64,000 nt of DNA, taken from the NCBI GenBank assembly GCA_019973155.2, contig BPQB01000101.1:1-64000 (forward strand). Direction: 5' to 3'. This document shows, piece by piece, positions 22,946-35,139 of the stretch. Positions within the stretch are counted from its first letter, which is position 1. Every line of letters starts with the position of its first letter. Origin of the DNA: Phanerochaete sordida (taxonomy: Eukaryota; Basidiomycota; Agaricomycetes; Polyporales; Phanerochaetaceae). The notes beneath the pieces are model-generated. The model was not told the DNA's origin, ran no database searches, and was given only the letters and a program-made list of their open reading frames with translations. The translations under genes and the position numbers were made by a program.

Positions 22946-24737
22946 ATATTCCGCCCCCTTTCATCATAGGTTCTACAGACGATTAATGCGCAGTGACGTG
23001 CGTAAGCGCGTAGCATGAATGTTGTCTCATACAGCGCGCAGCCCATCGCCTACGCTCGCCGACCCGGCTCAGGCAACCCAACCGATCGTGACTGGCCGAA
23101 CTCAGCGATCGTCGCGGCGCCTAGGTACGGTGGACGAAATGCAATTTTGTGGAGGGAAGAGACTACGCACGTATGTCACAGAAGTGCGCTCGTGGCAAGC
23201 GTCCGACTGCTTGCTCCCCAGGGTACTCCGCGACCGACGTCTGCTGGCAACAGCTACACCAGTCGCGCGCCCGACCTTGTAGTTCTTCAGCCCGACAGTG
23301 AACACTGGGCTGGCTATGCACAAGTTTACCATCGTGTTCTATGCGCGCTCCTCCCCCTAATCTGTGAGTGCGCACGGAGATTAGCCCATTAGAGCACATA
23401 CCCTGCAATCGTCCCGATATCTCTTATGCCTTCGTCCTCATGCTCGTGCAGCTCCAAGCCGCAGCATTATTGAGCGCCGCTTCCGGTTCCTGCGTCCCCC
23501 CGCATTGTTCGGTTGCTGTTCCTCAGCCATCGTACTTCCATGACGAATTCATCTCGGCTATTCTCACTCGCGCGAGCGGCGGAGAACATGGCTCTCTAAT
23601 CCTCGGCCCAAGTACAGGGACATGCGGTGGCGAACCAATATCGTCAGCTGGGCTGTGCAAGGACTTTGCTCCGCCGAGTACGGCGCAGATCCGAGCGGAT
23701 GAGCGGTGTAACGCCCATTCGGCCGCATAGGCGAGGCTTCTGCGGTGCATGCGGCGTCTGAACCCGCACTACTTTCTGCGTGCTTGGAATACGAGGAGGC
23801 CCCACTGCAAGCCTTGAAACCATGTCGATACCATGATGAACGAGCGCGGTCGTTCCATTGACCTCGAGCGCTAGTACATCGTGCACAGGCAAACCGCCTC
23901 CGCTTCCGCAACGCTAGCATCTTCCTGGGTTACAGAGGAAGACTTTGACTGCATCCGCTCTGAAGCTGTTGGGCGTCTCTGAAATATTTTGGCCCCGGAT
24001 GCGCTGGACCGTGGAGTGTCTCAGGCTGTACCGAGTACAATGGAAGCTTGTTCTTTAACACAGGGCTGTGCGACTATTGATCAGTGTACATCTAATAGAC
24101 TCAGTTAGGTCGTGCCCAAATCGTGCCGCCGCTATTCGCGCAGCAATCGTCCATTAATGTATCGACCGGTGCTGTGCCAGCCGCTATTGTACCATCCAGA
24201 CCGTCGCGTACGGCATACAAGCAGGGCAAACGTAAAATATTTCAGCAGCTAGATCTTCCAAAATGCCGTCTACTCTGACCCAACATTTTCGGTAATCAAG
24301 TACCTTAATCAAACTCGTTAATCTCAAGAAGATATGCTGCACAATTCCAAGGCAGTGACGCAAATGTACCGGCAAGTGTTTTTCGCCTTAATGAGAACAG
24401 TCCACGTATGACTATCACACTTCAATGTGCCTCGCCTACTGTGCGCACAGCCAAATTTGCAGCGCTTTTATCCTGCCGATTTACCAGCCCGTACCGCAGG
24501 TTTCATATCCAAGAGACCAGGTATAGCCCCATACCAGTGCAGCAGTCTTCCACCATGTGAGCGTCAGTGTACCACTTGATCACGACCTGAGAAACTATGA
24601 ACATGTGCAGGGTCAAAATGATAATTATGTGCGCATTTTCAGTACATAAGTACGAGGACACTACACGCCTGACTCGCGTCTCGCACCTTTTCTCCAGCAT
24701 TCTTGTCATCACTCCTTCATCACCTGCTTACTTCTCC

Positions 24738-26762
24738 ATGACCAACTATCTTTATGCACTCACAGACGGACCTCGCTTCTACGAGCGCATGCAGCACGAT
24801 GTGAAGTGGGGCATTACACTTGATCCATCCGGACTCCAGAGCGTGGCAAATACTGTGACGGAGAACGGGATCATCTATTCAAATACCCCATTGAACTCGG
24901 ATGGACTACACTACTTTGAGATCGCGGTGAAGGAGCTGCGCGACGTCCAGTAAGCAGGTCATTTGGTGCCAAGATATCAATGATTTACGAAGTCTTCTCT
25001 ATATAGCCTGGGTGTTGGGTAGGCTGTTTTCAAACCTATCGGTGTATGGCCTTTCAAATAACTCAATCCGCAGCCTATTCCAAGTCAAAGCTGGAGCCAA
25101 AGGTCCTCCGCACTTGAATATCAAACACAGCAAGGTTTGGTGGAGCAATGGGAAACTCCAGTCATTCAAGTCCAAGCACGGCACGCGTCATTTACGGATG
25201 AGGGAAGAGGGTTATTCCAGTCAGTACTGATTCTCTTGACTGCAGTGAGCGTGTCTTGGAGCTTATACATCCTTCTAGCTGGGGACGTCATTGGATGTGG
25301 CGCCAGACCGGATGAGCGCATTGTATTCCTAACCAAGAATGGTGCTTGGCTAGGTGCGTTATACGCCAATCAGAGAGCAACGGATTATCGCTCATCGGCC
25401 GCGCAGGGGACTATTCTCTTGATACCAGATCTGAGACTCGCCTGGCAATCTTCCTCTGCACTTATACAATCATATACCCTTCGTCATCCCCTTGGTTTGA
25501 CCTCCGCATCTCTTTTGACGATGCCCAAGCACCCTTTGTTGCCCGGCGATACATCACCCGCATGATTGGAGGGCAAACCCGTCAGTCTATTGGACATGCG
25601 CCCCTTCCCCCAGAGGCCCTGTCGATCATTCTGCGCTATGTCGCAGGAACGCCCGGAAAAACGCACAAAGTTCTTGCAGCAAGGCTCAGGCTTGTATGCT
25701 CGCACTGGAGCGCTATCCTATGGCCTGAAATCCTGAGGATCGTTGTGATCCGCAAGCGTAGCGGCATAGACCACCTGATGCAAATCGCCCGCAGCATCCC
25801 TACCCGCATCCCGCACCTTGGGCAGCACATCCATAGCCTTTCACTTCTCAAAGATCAAAATATGCCTCACCTGGAAATTATCCTTCCGTCCAGCCTGGGG
25901 GCACATGCAGCTCAGCTCACCAAGTTGATCTGGGATGCAGGCCATCAGGACACTGAGGGCTCGCCTGCATGCGCGCCTCGCCTCACATCTATGTTACCTG
26001 CGCTCTTTCGCCATCTTCGCGCTCTGCATACACTCTCCCTGAAGCGCCGATCCCTCCATTCATGCGCCCAGCTCTTTGCTATCATTGATGCCCTACCGGC
26101 GCTGAGCCATCTGGAGCTTGAATACTTGACGATCGACCGTGTAGGACCAGTACGCGCGGGTCATGTTGCTGCCGCGATGCAACGGCTACGGACGTTCCAT
26201 TGGAGGGCTTCCACTACGAGCAGCCAGCGAGCAGCCATGGCAGCCGTGGCAGCACGGCTTTGCACGGGCAATGATTTCAATGCCTCTGCCCTGGCTGAAG
26301 AGGTCTCAAGGGCACCGTGGACAGAGAACTGGTCATACGCTGTCATATCAGAATACACGTACAAGAAAAATACAGCTGGAATGCTAGACTGTACGTATTT
26401 TCCTTGAAAAGGGATGTCACAGTCTCATAGTATCTCCACATTGTCTAGCTTCTTTTAAGGCAGGCCCCCTCGTCCTGAAATGGTCAACACCCTCGGCTAA
26501 GGAGAACAGTCCCACTCGTGCACGTCTCCTTGCATCACTGGGCACCTACCTCGACGAAGATACTGCCGAGCTGGCACTCAAGAGCCTTGATCCTCATTTG
26601 CGCCCTCAGTACCCGCTCACACTTGCTCTGACAGTCGATGACTATGACACCATAGTTGCAGACCTCCAAGCACGACTTCCGGCGCTCATGCCTCACGCGC
26701 ATCGTCTCGGGCTTATGACCATCAAAGCCGCTAGAGCCCGCGACGGAAAATGGAGAACATGA
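24738..26762 (+). CDS. SPRY-F-box protein, copy C (intact)
   Basis: Six exons (24,738-24,949, 25,007-25,018, 25,074-25,219, 25,279-25,353, 25,407-26,390, 26,449-26,762) total 1743 nt, giving 580 aa. Exon 2 is a 12-nt microexon encoding LGVG and its flanking split codons. The N-terminal ~230 aa form a SPRY domain: YFEIAVKELRDV, KVWWSNGKLQSFKS, GDVIGCGARPD, FLTKNGAWLG, LRISFDDAQAPF. An F-box-like motif (PLPPEALSIIL...RLRLVCSHW) follows, then a leucine-rich region of the kind used for substrate recognition. The likely role is a Skp1-Cullin-F-box substrate adaptor in the cytosol or nucleus. This is inferred from the F-box family. The SPRY-before-F-box order is unusual. Confidence 0.85.
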
Positions 26763-28469
26763 ATAATGGAAATAGCGTGGAGACGTCGGGGACGAGAAGT
26801 GAACGAGGTTGTGTACGGACAAGGGATTCGAGCTTTGCTTCTGCGAGGCTCAGGCTGAGATGTATAAGCGAATTACTAGGTTATGTATGATCGGCTTTGG
26901 GGGATTATACTATACACGAAAGGTGGAAAACACGCTGATAATATGCGTAGTGCCGGTCTGAGGCTGCTAGCATGCAGACGGACATAGCTATGCAAATGCA
27001 TTCACTGCTAAACTCGCCTGACGCGCAAACCGGTAATGCTAAACCAATCAATGGTCACCGGCCATCGCTTCCAACGACCGCATCGAATTCTCATGCCCTT
27101 CGGTACGCTGAGCATGTACCAGCGACACAAGCTATGAAGGCAAAGAACATCGCAGCCTTAACGTCCCTCGCAGTGTGCGGATTGTCCAAGGACGATCGCT
27201 CGAGCGCGCCCGGCAGTCGTCTCACTCGCCCCGAGCATCGCCGCAGAGTCCCGCAAAATTGCAGATCTAAGGGCCGCCTATGTTACAAGGCCTCGCCCGT
27301 CCGAAATTCTCCCGCCCATTGGAAGCAGCCGTGTATGCGAGCCCGACGTGGCGCTGGTAGCACGATATGACATCCCGAGAGGAGACTCACCGTCAAGCGC
27401 GTACTTTCTGGGAGAAAAGGTGCGCTCGCGGTTGCCAGCGCGGGCGCATACAAATGCACCGGGCAGTAATGCATGATGGCCCGGCAGAGACGACGCCGTC
27501 CGGTGCAGACATCTGCGGTGGAGAACCGTGAGCATGCACATTTGGTTGCGATGAATCTATTTGCTGACCTGACTCTCTGCGTATCAGGTCAGACAAGGGC
27601 TCTGCCGGCGGACGTCCGATTTCTATCCTCCGATAAGTGGTGAGCGATTACTTGTCTTATCATCCGCACGCTCGAGCAGCAAAGGGTTCACTGGCGTCTG
27701 GTGAGCGCTCTGGAGACCTACGTGCTAGCAAAAGTCTCCTCTATTCCGGAGGTAAGTCTCGGGATGCGACGTAGAGTGAGAAGGGCGATGCACAATGCAC
27801 ACCTTGCAATTGAACGGCCATCATGGTGTCTTCTACGAGAGCCCTGCAGGACGGCGATGAAAACACATGTAGAAGAACTAACCATCAAGAGTTCAAACAG
27901 ACCTTACAGGAGCCTCCGGCACCGTCCAGCGCACAGCCTACGACGCATCACAGGCTCCCTAGACAGGCCTGAGGTGGTGCACCAACTCGACAACGACGTC
28001 TATAGACTTGCTCCGCTCACCGTCGTGCGTGGCTCTGAATCATGACGCGGAATAAACTCACACCTGTGACCTGCGTAGCGGAGCGCGTCACAGAATGCGT
28101 TTCAACGGCACGATGCGGGCTCGCTTTGCACCTTCCCTGGTGGTGTCCTGTAGGGCGGCTCGAGTATATTGTGAGACTCGAGGCCTACTTGGACAGCGGG
28201 AAGAACCTACATTTCCAAAGATTTACGTTAATCAGAAGCACGCAATTTTTACAGCGTTCGTCCGGTCGGCTGCCCGTGCAGGGGCAGCGTACCGAGATAC
28301 CGAGACCGTGTCCGCGCTCAGGTCATGCCGACGGTCGTACGCGCGCTGGCATGTTCGGCGCTTAGAGCGCCGAGTACGCGCAGGTATCCTTGGCTGACGA
28401 GCTGTGCCTTCTTCCATACGGAAGGCGGCCTGCGTGTGCATGCTGGCGAAGTCAGCCAGCGGACGCTTG

Positions 28470-28545
28470 CTGACGTCACGGGGAAAGGGCAGGCCACGGC
28501 CAATGCCGGAGCCATCAGCTTCGTGGCGGCCACGTGCAGTACAGG
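28470..28545 (+). repeat. Conserved promoter-like block, copy C
   Basis: The sequence is GCTGACGTCACGGGGAAA, then GGCCAATGCCGGAGCCATCA and the CACGTGC motif, as in the other copies. Confidence 0.5.
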
Positions 28546-31444
28546 TCAGGTCTCTTTCCCGACCGCCATGTTCGATGTCACTCGCCCACACCGATCTCAT
28601 CCTTCTAGGTCATATCCCATCTCGCTGACATTTCGTGACATGCCAGACCTGCGGCGATCTCATAGTCACGCATGACAATATCCGCCAACCGAGGACCTCG
28701 TGACGACGAGCCCACGTCTCCAGCTTCGCCATCCTCGAGCCTCTCACCGGACCCTCGGCATACGCCCGCACCTGCACTGCTCTCTTGGGCATCATTCTGC
28801 TCTTGGACCAGCAACTCCACGGTTATTGTGCTGTATGTGGATGCTTAGCTCGCATCCCTGGTCCGAGGTTTGGCGATGCAGGAGCCGTCCTGAGGCCGCC
28901 GACGGCCTGCTATCTGCCCACCTGAATTCATCTCCTGGTCGAGGTACGTGCCCTCCAGACTCCCCGCTTCCATTCTTGCCCTCCTAATCCTGTCACGGTA
29001 CGTCCAGAATGGAGAGCAGCGGCCGGACGAATACCCAGCATGACCGGGGAGACCTCATGTTTCCATAGTCTGCAACTCTCTAGCGGGATTGGACGGGTCT
29101 CATGAACAGCTGGCCGAATAGGAGCGGCGAGGACTGGACGTAATGAGGCAGGCTCCGGGCGTGCAGGTGCGTGGCGCGTATTACGTTCTCGCCTCGCGCT
29201 CACCCTTTATTTGGCTTTCCCGCAGCCGTTCGCTGAATACGAAGGCGTCGACTATCCCTTTGAGTCCTTCACTCACGCAATATCCTGCCTGCTGTCTCGG
29301 AGCGTACGAAGAACGTCCCAGGGCCACGATCAACGTTGCCAATTTACCTCCCCGACGGAATGTCCACCCTCCACCTTCCCGTCACCTACGCCGAATTGGC
29401 CACCACGCTTCGCCGCATTACTATGCCAGTGGTGGCGACGTCCTCCATACCTCTACCAAGCGACAATTTCTCCCGTGCTCCAGCAAAACTTCGCTTGCCA
29501 ATCCCGTCGAAGGCGTAGTCTCGCGCTGACCGGGCACGTCGTGATATACGTCGTCCGACGTCGCCCGTGCGGCCCGCGAGCTGCCTACATACCGCGTTCT
29601 CTCCTACATTTGCCTCTCCATCTCCTGCGTACGACGAAGACGGACGCTGCATCCCAAGCGTGCCCCCAACGCAGGCCACAAAGCGCGTGCTTCGCATCTC
29701 GCGCAGGGAGCTCCCAAACAGCACTCGAGGACCTCGCGATGCTCCCGCCAACAGGTGCTTATTCGTTCGTTCGCGGCCGCAGTCTGTCTTCGGCATCTCC
29801 CTGCTACGGCACAGAAGACATAGGAGTCGCTCGCCGCCAATGGGCGCACCCACGAGCCACAATTGCCTCCCCGCTCTATATCGACCAGCCGCTGACCGCG
29901 TCGTTGGTGGTGCCCCGCTTCAAGGGCTCAGGCATTAGCGTGCACGTCACGCGCGCCCTCGTCCCCGCAGCATTCCGTCCCGGCCCAATCATCTTCAGGC
30001 TCACGCTTTGCAGCACGCCGAAGCGGCACACTTCGGCGAGTTCCACACATGCTAGCACGCACGATGGTAGAGCACCACCATCCCAGACCTGCCAAGCCCG
30101 TCCGTCGTTGCTATCCGCCGACGTCTCAGGCTTTCCAGACCCCCGACACTCCCTTGAATAGACCTTCGCGCGCAACCACTGCCCGCATCGCTGCATCCTA
30201 CGCACAGTCAGCTCCAGCTGCCGCGCAAGGCCCTTTATCGTCCTGTCATCTGAGCAGCGCCACGACCGGGCACGGTCGCGTCGCGCCGCCTCGACCAGCG
30301 CCTCGACCGCGTCTCGACGACACTCGCAGCGCGGGCTTGCCCTCTTCTGCGCAGGCTCGCTCGAGGTTGGGACCTACTCCGCAGGACCCGCATCCTTGGC
30401 CTCTCTGGCTCCTCCATGAAGCCCGCAGGCTCTCTGCTGGCCGAGCGTCCGTCCATCTCGCCGAGGCTTTCTTCACGGCACGCACTGTCGCCATTGAGGG
30501 CGGCCCCGAAGGCTGGGCCCCGAGAGAGTCTCACCGTAGGGACGCTGTGCACCACTTCGAGGCTCATGCGCGGACATTCGACGCAGCTCGGCGCTGGGAG
30601 TCGACATGTCGTCCGAGGGGAGAAAAAGGCCAAGAGGCGCACGCGGATCGGGGACAGACGAGAGGATCTACGCCAGAGCCTCGCGCTGCATTACGCGGGA
30701 CGAACGCTGGTTCTCCTTGTACGTCCACTGCTCGTTCTCGAGTTCAGGATCCTCTCTGACCGCTCCATAGTGCCGTACCAGCCATCTCCCTCCAATCACG
30801 CCAGGCAGCGGCACTGGAGGTGGCGTCGGCGGTCGACCGCCAGGGCCGCGGGACGCGCGGCTCGAGCGGCGGCCTGTGACGTTCTGAGCTCTCCTGAGAA
30901 GGATAGGGCGCGCCGCTGGGCGTGGCCGGGTCTGTGGTCGCCACCGCTGTGTGTCTCCGCGGTCGCACCGTCGAGTCCTGCGGGAAGCCCAACCCGGTCG
31001 ACACAGATGCGCTGTACGTGGTACCAAAGGACCTGCGCACGGTGCTGGGCGACGATGGGCTTGCGCGGCGTAGGGTTCGCTAGGGCGGCGGAAAGGCCTG
31101 GGCGTCGCTTCGAGCGCGAAGGAGGTATGTCGTCAACTGTCTAGACTCCGGGGTATCTGTGCTCACAATCCGCCCAGAATCGTCCACGCGCACCTTCCGT
31201 ACCCGAGCGACGTTCGCGGACGTCTAGCAGGGAGGTACGCAGACGGCGCGCACTACGCCGCGGACGATCGCATTCAGGACGACTGTGCTCCACCGTCCTT
31301 GTTCGACGCCCAGCTTGCATGGAAGAACGTCATCTGCAAATGCGGTCACATGAAGTTGTAAAGCAGCGCGCCTCCCGCGCGCAGGGCTGCCTTGCTGTCG
31401 CATTCGAGGTCGTTCCTCGATGCTCTCGTCAGCAGAGGCTCTAT

Positions 31445-31711
31445 CTACAATCTGCACCTGGTACGTCCCTCCAGTCGTAGCAATCCGTTTGAGCCGCCAG
31501 ACTCACGAGCTATCCTCAGATAGCTACAATACTCTTGGTTCATCCCCTCTTCGCTCAAGGTTTTCCAGAGATCGTCGATGGTCGGGCTGAGCGTATCTCT
31601 AGCGTACCACTCTCTCACATTCGCCTCGGATCCCCCGTCGTGGCGGTTTCTGTCGAAGATAGCGCCGGCGCGGCAGCGTTGGCGCGACGCGAGCCGGCAT
31701 AGCCGCGCCAC
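31445..31711 (-). other. Possible coding remnant, family unknown
   Basis: A frame on the minus strand reads VREWYARDTLSPTIDDLW and QEYCSYLRIARESGG, which has protein-like composition unlike its neighbours. A second frame over the same bases is also open upstream, and no splice structure could be fixed. I do not recognise the family. It lies at the end of repeat copy C. Confidence 0.3.
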
Positions 31712-31839
31712 ACCGGTGGCGGAGGCAAATCCTCCTCGCGATCGTTCGGCTTTGCAGTTTTCGTTTCTCCTTTCGTCGCGGTCGCTTCGGACTTACCTTA
31801 GATAGTAGTCCACGGCCTTATTACATAATACGACCGCTA

Positions 31840-31850
31840 CCGTATATATA
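31840..31850 (+). promoter_or_regulatory. TATA box ahead of a spliced leader
   Basis: CGTATATATAG lies about 30 bp before the leader exon that starts near 31,876. The spacing is right for a core promoter reading to the right. Confidence 0.5.
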
Positions 31851-31875
31851 GCTGCCCAGGGCCTGCCACGACGCT

Positions 31876-32036
31876 CAGAGACTCTTTGCCCTCTGAGCGT
31901 GCGTATCCTCTCGTCTACACGGACTTCGAACCCTCGCTAACTTGTTCATTAGTTGTAGGACTAATCGTCCGTGCTAGGTACATAATACAGAGACTCTTTG
32001 CCCTCTGAGCTTGTAGGACTAATCGTCCGTGCTAGG
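31876..32036 (+). repeat. Leader exon junction duplicated without its intron
   Basis: A 23-bp segment (31,876-31,898) and a 26-bp segment (31,953-31,978) are separated by 54 bp with all the marks of an intron: donor GTGCGT, branch site GCTAAC, acceptor ATTAG. Nine bases downstream the same two segments recur fused exactly at the splice junction (31,988-32,010 plus 32,011-32,036). The spacer TACATAATA also occurs at 31,822-31,830. The second copy therefore looks like a spliced RNA copied back into DNA, or a precise intron deletion after tandem duplication. Confidence 0.8.
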
Positions 32037-32130
32037 CCTCGCTTGCGAACCGACCCGATTGTCGGTACCCTCGCGTTCTCGAAGCGTACCCGCTGTACAC
32101 TTCTAATAGTTTCTCCTGACTCTGCTGCGC

Positions 32131-32385
32131 ATGGCATATCGCCGGTTGTCGACTGATGACCAAAACCCTGGGCTGCGCAGCCTCGACTCGGCACCAGGCA
32201 CATCAGGCCCGACGATACCGGATATCGTCCTGCTGGGCCTTCGCGGGGAGCCTCTTATGCGGACGTTTGGACGATGGCACATATATCCAGCCTCTCCTTT
32301 TGTCGAAGCTGTCTGCCCGTCGGCTGTTTGTTGGGGAAGCAGCCAGAGGTGGGGCTGTTGTTCATGGCGTTGGATGCTAGGATGA
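32131..32385 (+). CDS. Hypothetical small protein downstream of the spliced leader
   Basis: An 84-codon frame starts with ATG at 32,131. It is the first ATG of reasonable context after the TATA box at 31,841 and the leader described above. It contains IPDIVLLGLRGEP and FGRWHIYPASPF but no known domain. The gene may continue through introns not resolved here. It is supported mainly by position. Confidence 0.3.
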   Translation: MAYRRLSTDDQNPGLRSLDSAPGTSGPTIPDIVLLGLRGEPLMRTFGRWHIYPASPFVEAVCPSAVCWGSSQRWGCCSWRWMLG

Positions 32386-33637
32386 CCAGGACGACGCTGC
32401 GTGCAGGACTTTGGGAACCTGTCGATATGGTCGTACACGAAAGGCGCCTGACGGCATGTCGCAGGATATACCCCAGAGGCTATCGTCAACAGCTTGGCTG
32501 TGCGCCACCGCCGGGCGCATCTGACGATGCTCGACGCTGGTGCCATTTGGAAGCCGACTGGCTGTGCGCGAGGGGAATTGGATGATGGAAGCCAGGTGAT
32601 GGTGCTCAATGGTATGGGTTCTCAATGCGCCCTTCGAGCAACCGCTAAAGTATGACATACAGAAGGCGGAGATCCTGGCATGATGTCTGCGTCTAGGCTC
32701 AAGAAGACAGCTATAGCCGCGCTCGCCTTCAAGACTCAGGCCCATTTGCCACAACCTCATGATACGCACGCCGAGTGTTCGTTTATCTAGTACGTGTATT
32801 GCTTTCTCTAACGTCTGAAATGCCATTGACCGCCATCCAGTAGTGCACCGCCTGTCGCGGCCCCATGAGTCCCGGTACTATAATGATAGCTGCACCAGCG
32901 GGTACCACGTCCTTCGTGGCACCTTAGCATCTCAGAGTCTGGACGAAGGCCGACACTTCCAGCCTACAAGCAGCGCAACTCACTAACGTGCTGTTGGCAC
33001 CGACTGCGACTGCACGCGCCGGAAGCACGCCGCGCTGGCGACCGGCATGCTCGGCACGCCGGGGAGCGCAGCCGTCTCGGACTACGTGCCTCCCCCGCGC
33101 ACGGTTCCGGCATTTGACACGCCTGTGCCTTCCCTCGGCGCGTTCCGTCGTCGCTCGGCCGTGACCGCGGTGCAGCGGATCACTAGCGGGCGTCGTCTTG
33201 CTATCTTCTGCCATCTGTTCCAGAAGACATGGCTAGATGGGTGCGCAACCGTTGGTCACTCTGGCGTTACAGCGCTCACGCCAAATTCCGCCAACAAGCT
33301 CGGTTACCCCAGCAGCGCAGGCGTCATTCAAATCCCGTCGGTCATCAAAGCAGGAGGCGACTTTGGAGCTGTCCGTGCAGCTTGGCGAGCACCACTTATC
33401 GTGGCGAAATCTGCCCAGTTGCTCGTATGGTATCGGTGACTGTTCTATATCAAAATACCGTCCTGCAGCTGATAATACATAATCAATACATTATTTCATA
33501 CATATTGGACCAAATCTTGCAGTCGCAAAGGTCGTGTTCGTCGTCTGTACACAACCTTCGCGTGCGCAGCACTAGTAGCCGAAAATGTCGTCAGCAGCAG
33601 ATATTTAGATTTGTGACAGGCCGTCGGACCTATCGAA
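32386..33637. other. No recognisable gene
   Basis: Several frames are open on both strands, but none has a known motif or a convincing start with splice sites. The stretch separates the repeated left part from the F-box-like gene. Confidence 0.4.
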
Positions 33638-35139
33638 TCACGTCTCGTTCTCTCGTTCCTTCGCGGCGTTCTTGCCTCCGCTTCCGTTTAGTTCTGCAGG
33701 CACTTCCGGGGTTCGCTCTATATCTTCTGAGGCAGCTGTCGCCTGCTGAGTGTCCCTATCGACCTCTGTTGGGCTCTCCGCTTGGTGTGTACCCTGTTCC
33801 CGCTTCTCTACTGTTGTCCAATATTCGACCATCATCTGAAATGGTAGAAAGAGCCTCCGCTCCTGCACCTCGAGGGCGCCCTGTGCGGCCAACCTAGGCA
33901 TACACGCGTGTACAGCCGGCTCGAGCTCAGCGAAAAGATCTTCAGGAATTTCCACGACAAAGGTGTCCATTCCGACGAAAGACTCGCTGGCGTGCGTGTC
34001 GAGCTTGGTGAGGCTCGAGAATAGGGAGGGCAGCTTGAGGAGATCCTTCCGGGAATATGTGTTCCAGAGTTTGAAGACAATGCGCGACACATGACCGGTG
34101 TTGGTGAGTGTGAACACCATGTCGTGCATATGCATCACTGAATACGTGAGAAGGGGAAAGACCAAGGATATTCCGGCCTCATTATGCTTGGGAAGCTGCC
34201 GGAGCATTGTAAAAATATGGCGTGCCTCATCCCTGTCCAGGAGCTGAAGCCTATGTCGCCGATACCTGCTCTGCGTGGTTTGAATCGAAGCTGTGCGCGT
34301 TGGAAATAAACGCAGCAGCTGCCACGGTGCATTGCTGCTACCATTGACGGAAGGGAAATGGTTTTGAGGATTGCGAAATGTCGGCGCGAGCGGGAAGCGC
34401 GGCGTCACAATATCGGCATCTTCTAAAGTAACTTCACTCAGAAACAAGGTTGAACCATAGCCCTTGGTACCTTTGGCCTGACGTGACATGCAAAATGAAG
34501 TGGCAAAGGCGGCGAATCGAGCGAACGTTGAGAATTGAAGCCCCGTTATTTCGACAACAGCGACGCGTCGAGGCGATGGAAACGGAATTGTGCGTGGTAG
34601 ATCGTAGAACGGAGTGCGAGGTGCACGAAAAGAGTTTGCTGCGTATCCGGCTCCTGGATTTCGGGTTACATCCACTTCAATGACCCACAAATTTGGGAAA
34701 AGCGAGTGAGGGAGCAAATGAAGGACAAGATGAACCCAAGGAGGAGAGGGGCATGGTATCATTAACCTGAGCGTGATGACCTCGACATATGTTCCGATGT
34801 TCATCCCCAGGGTTTGGACTTTCGCGAATTCAATCAAGCACTGGGCGTCGTCCCGTGTGCAAAGATGTATGTCTTTGAAGACAGGTGCCCTGGCATGTAA
34901 GGCCCAATACCGGCTGACGAGAGACATTCTTCCATACATCTGCTTCGTCTCTCTGTCGGTGAGCAGCCCGGAATAATTGGGATCAGGCAGCGAGTGATCT
35001 ATAATTCTTTTGAATATCTCCTGGGGCACTCGTTTGGAGGCGGAGACGGTTTGCGCTGTATTCTGTGTACGCAAATAACATTTTCATCGTGCATGCAAGC
35101 ATGGTTCAAAGGCACACGCACCTGAATCTTGGATGCCAT
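33638..35139 (-). CDS. F-box-like protein
   Basis: Exon 1 is only 18 nt (35,139-35,122, MASKIQ), and after a 59-bp intron exon 2 runs 35,062-33,638, giving 480 aa. The large frame has no ATG at its upstream edge, which is why the short first exon is needed. The N-terminus has an F-box-like motif (KRVPQEIFKRIIDHSLPD ... MSLVSRYWALHARAPVF). The middle is a divergent leucine-rich region (LSEVTLEDADIV, LLKLPSLFSSLTKLD). The last ~60 residues are Glu/Thr-rich and probably disordered. It is a probable SCF substrate adaptor by family. It is unrelated in sequence to the SPRY-F-box copies. Confidence 0.75.

Larger units (their letters stand above)
13000..23900 (+). repeat. Segmental repeat, copy B
   Basis: This copy has, in order: the upstream region of the SPRY-F-box gene, the gene itself (13,566-17,101, split), a downstream region shared with C and D, the GACGTCACGG block (18,757), a long block shared with A, C and D, and at its end a decayed NAD(P)-binding gene. 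A stretch of about 500 bp upstream of the gene is also shared with copy D. In the long block (19,000-21,200) B and D align in the same frames over more than 60 codons, but several frames stay open and I cannot choose one. Both edges are approximate. Confidence 0.6.
24600..31500 (+). repeat. Segmental repeat, copy C
   Basis: This forward copy contains the intact SPRY-F-box gene (24,738-26,762), the shared downstream region, the GACGTCACGG block at 28,470 and the shared long block. The RIVHAHLPYPSDVRGRLAG-like frame near 31,170-31,360 aligns with RIVQAHLRCPNDPCGRLAG near 21,790 in copy B, which hints at an old coding exon. No complete gene can be read in the long block. Edges are approximate. 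Confidence 0.6.

Noticed and set aside
29211..30161. 316-codon plus-strand frame in repeat copy C
   Set aside because: Arg/Pro/Ser-rich composition, no conserved counterpart in the same frame in copies B or D, no motif.
30049..31144. Overlapping frames of 236 and 242 codons in copy C
   Set aside because: Two frames over the same bases are open because of base composition. Partial alignment with copy B does not pick one.
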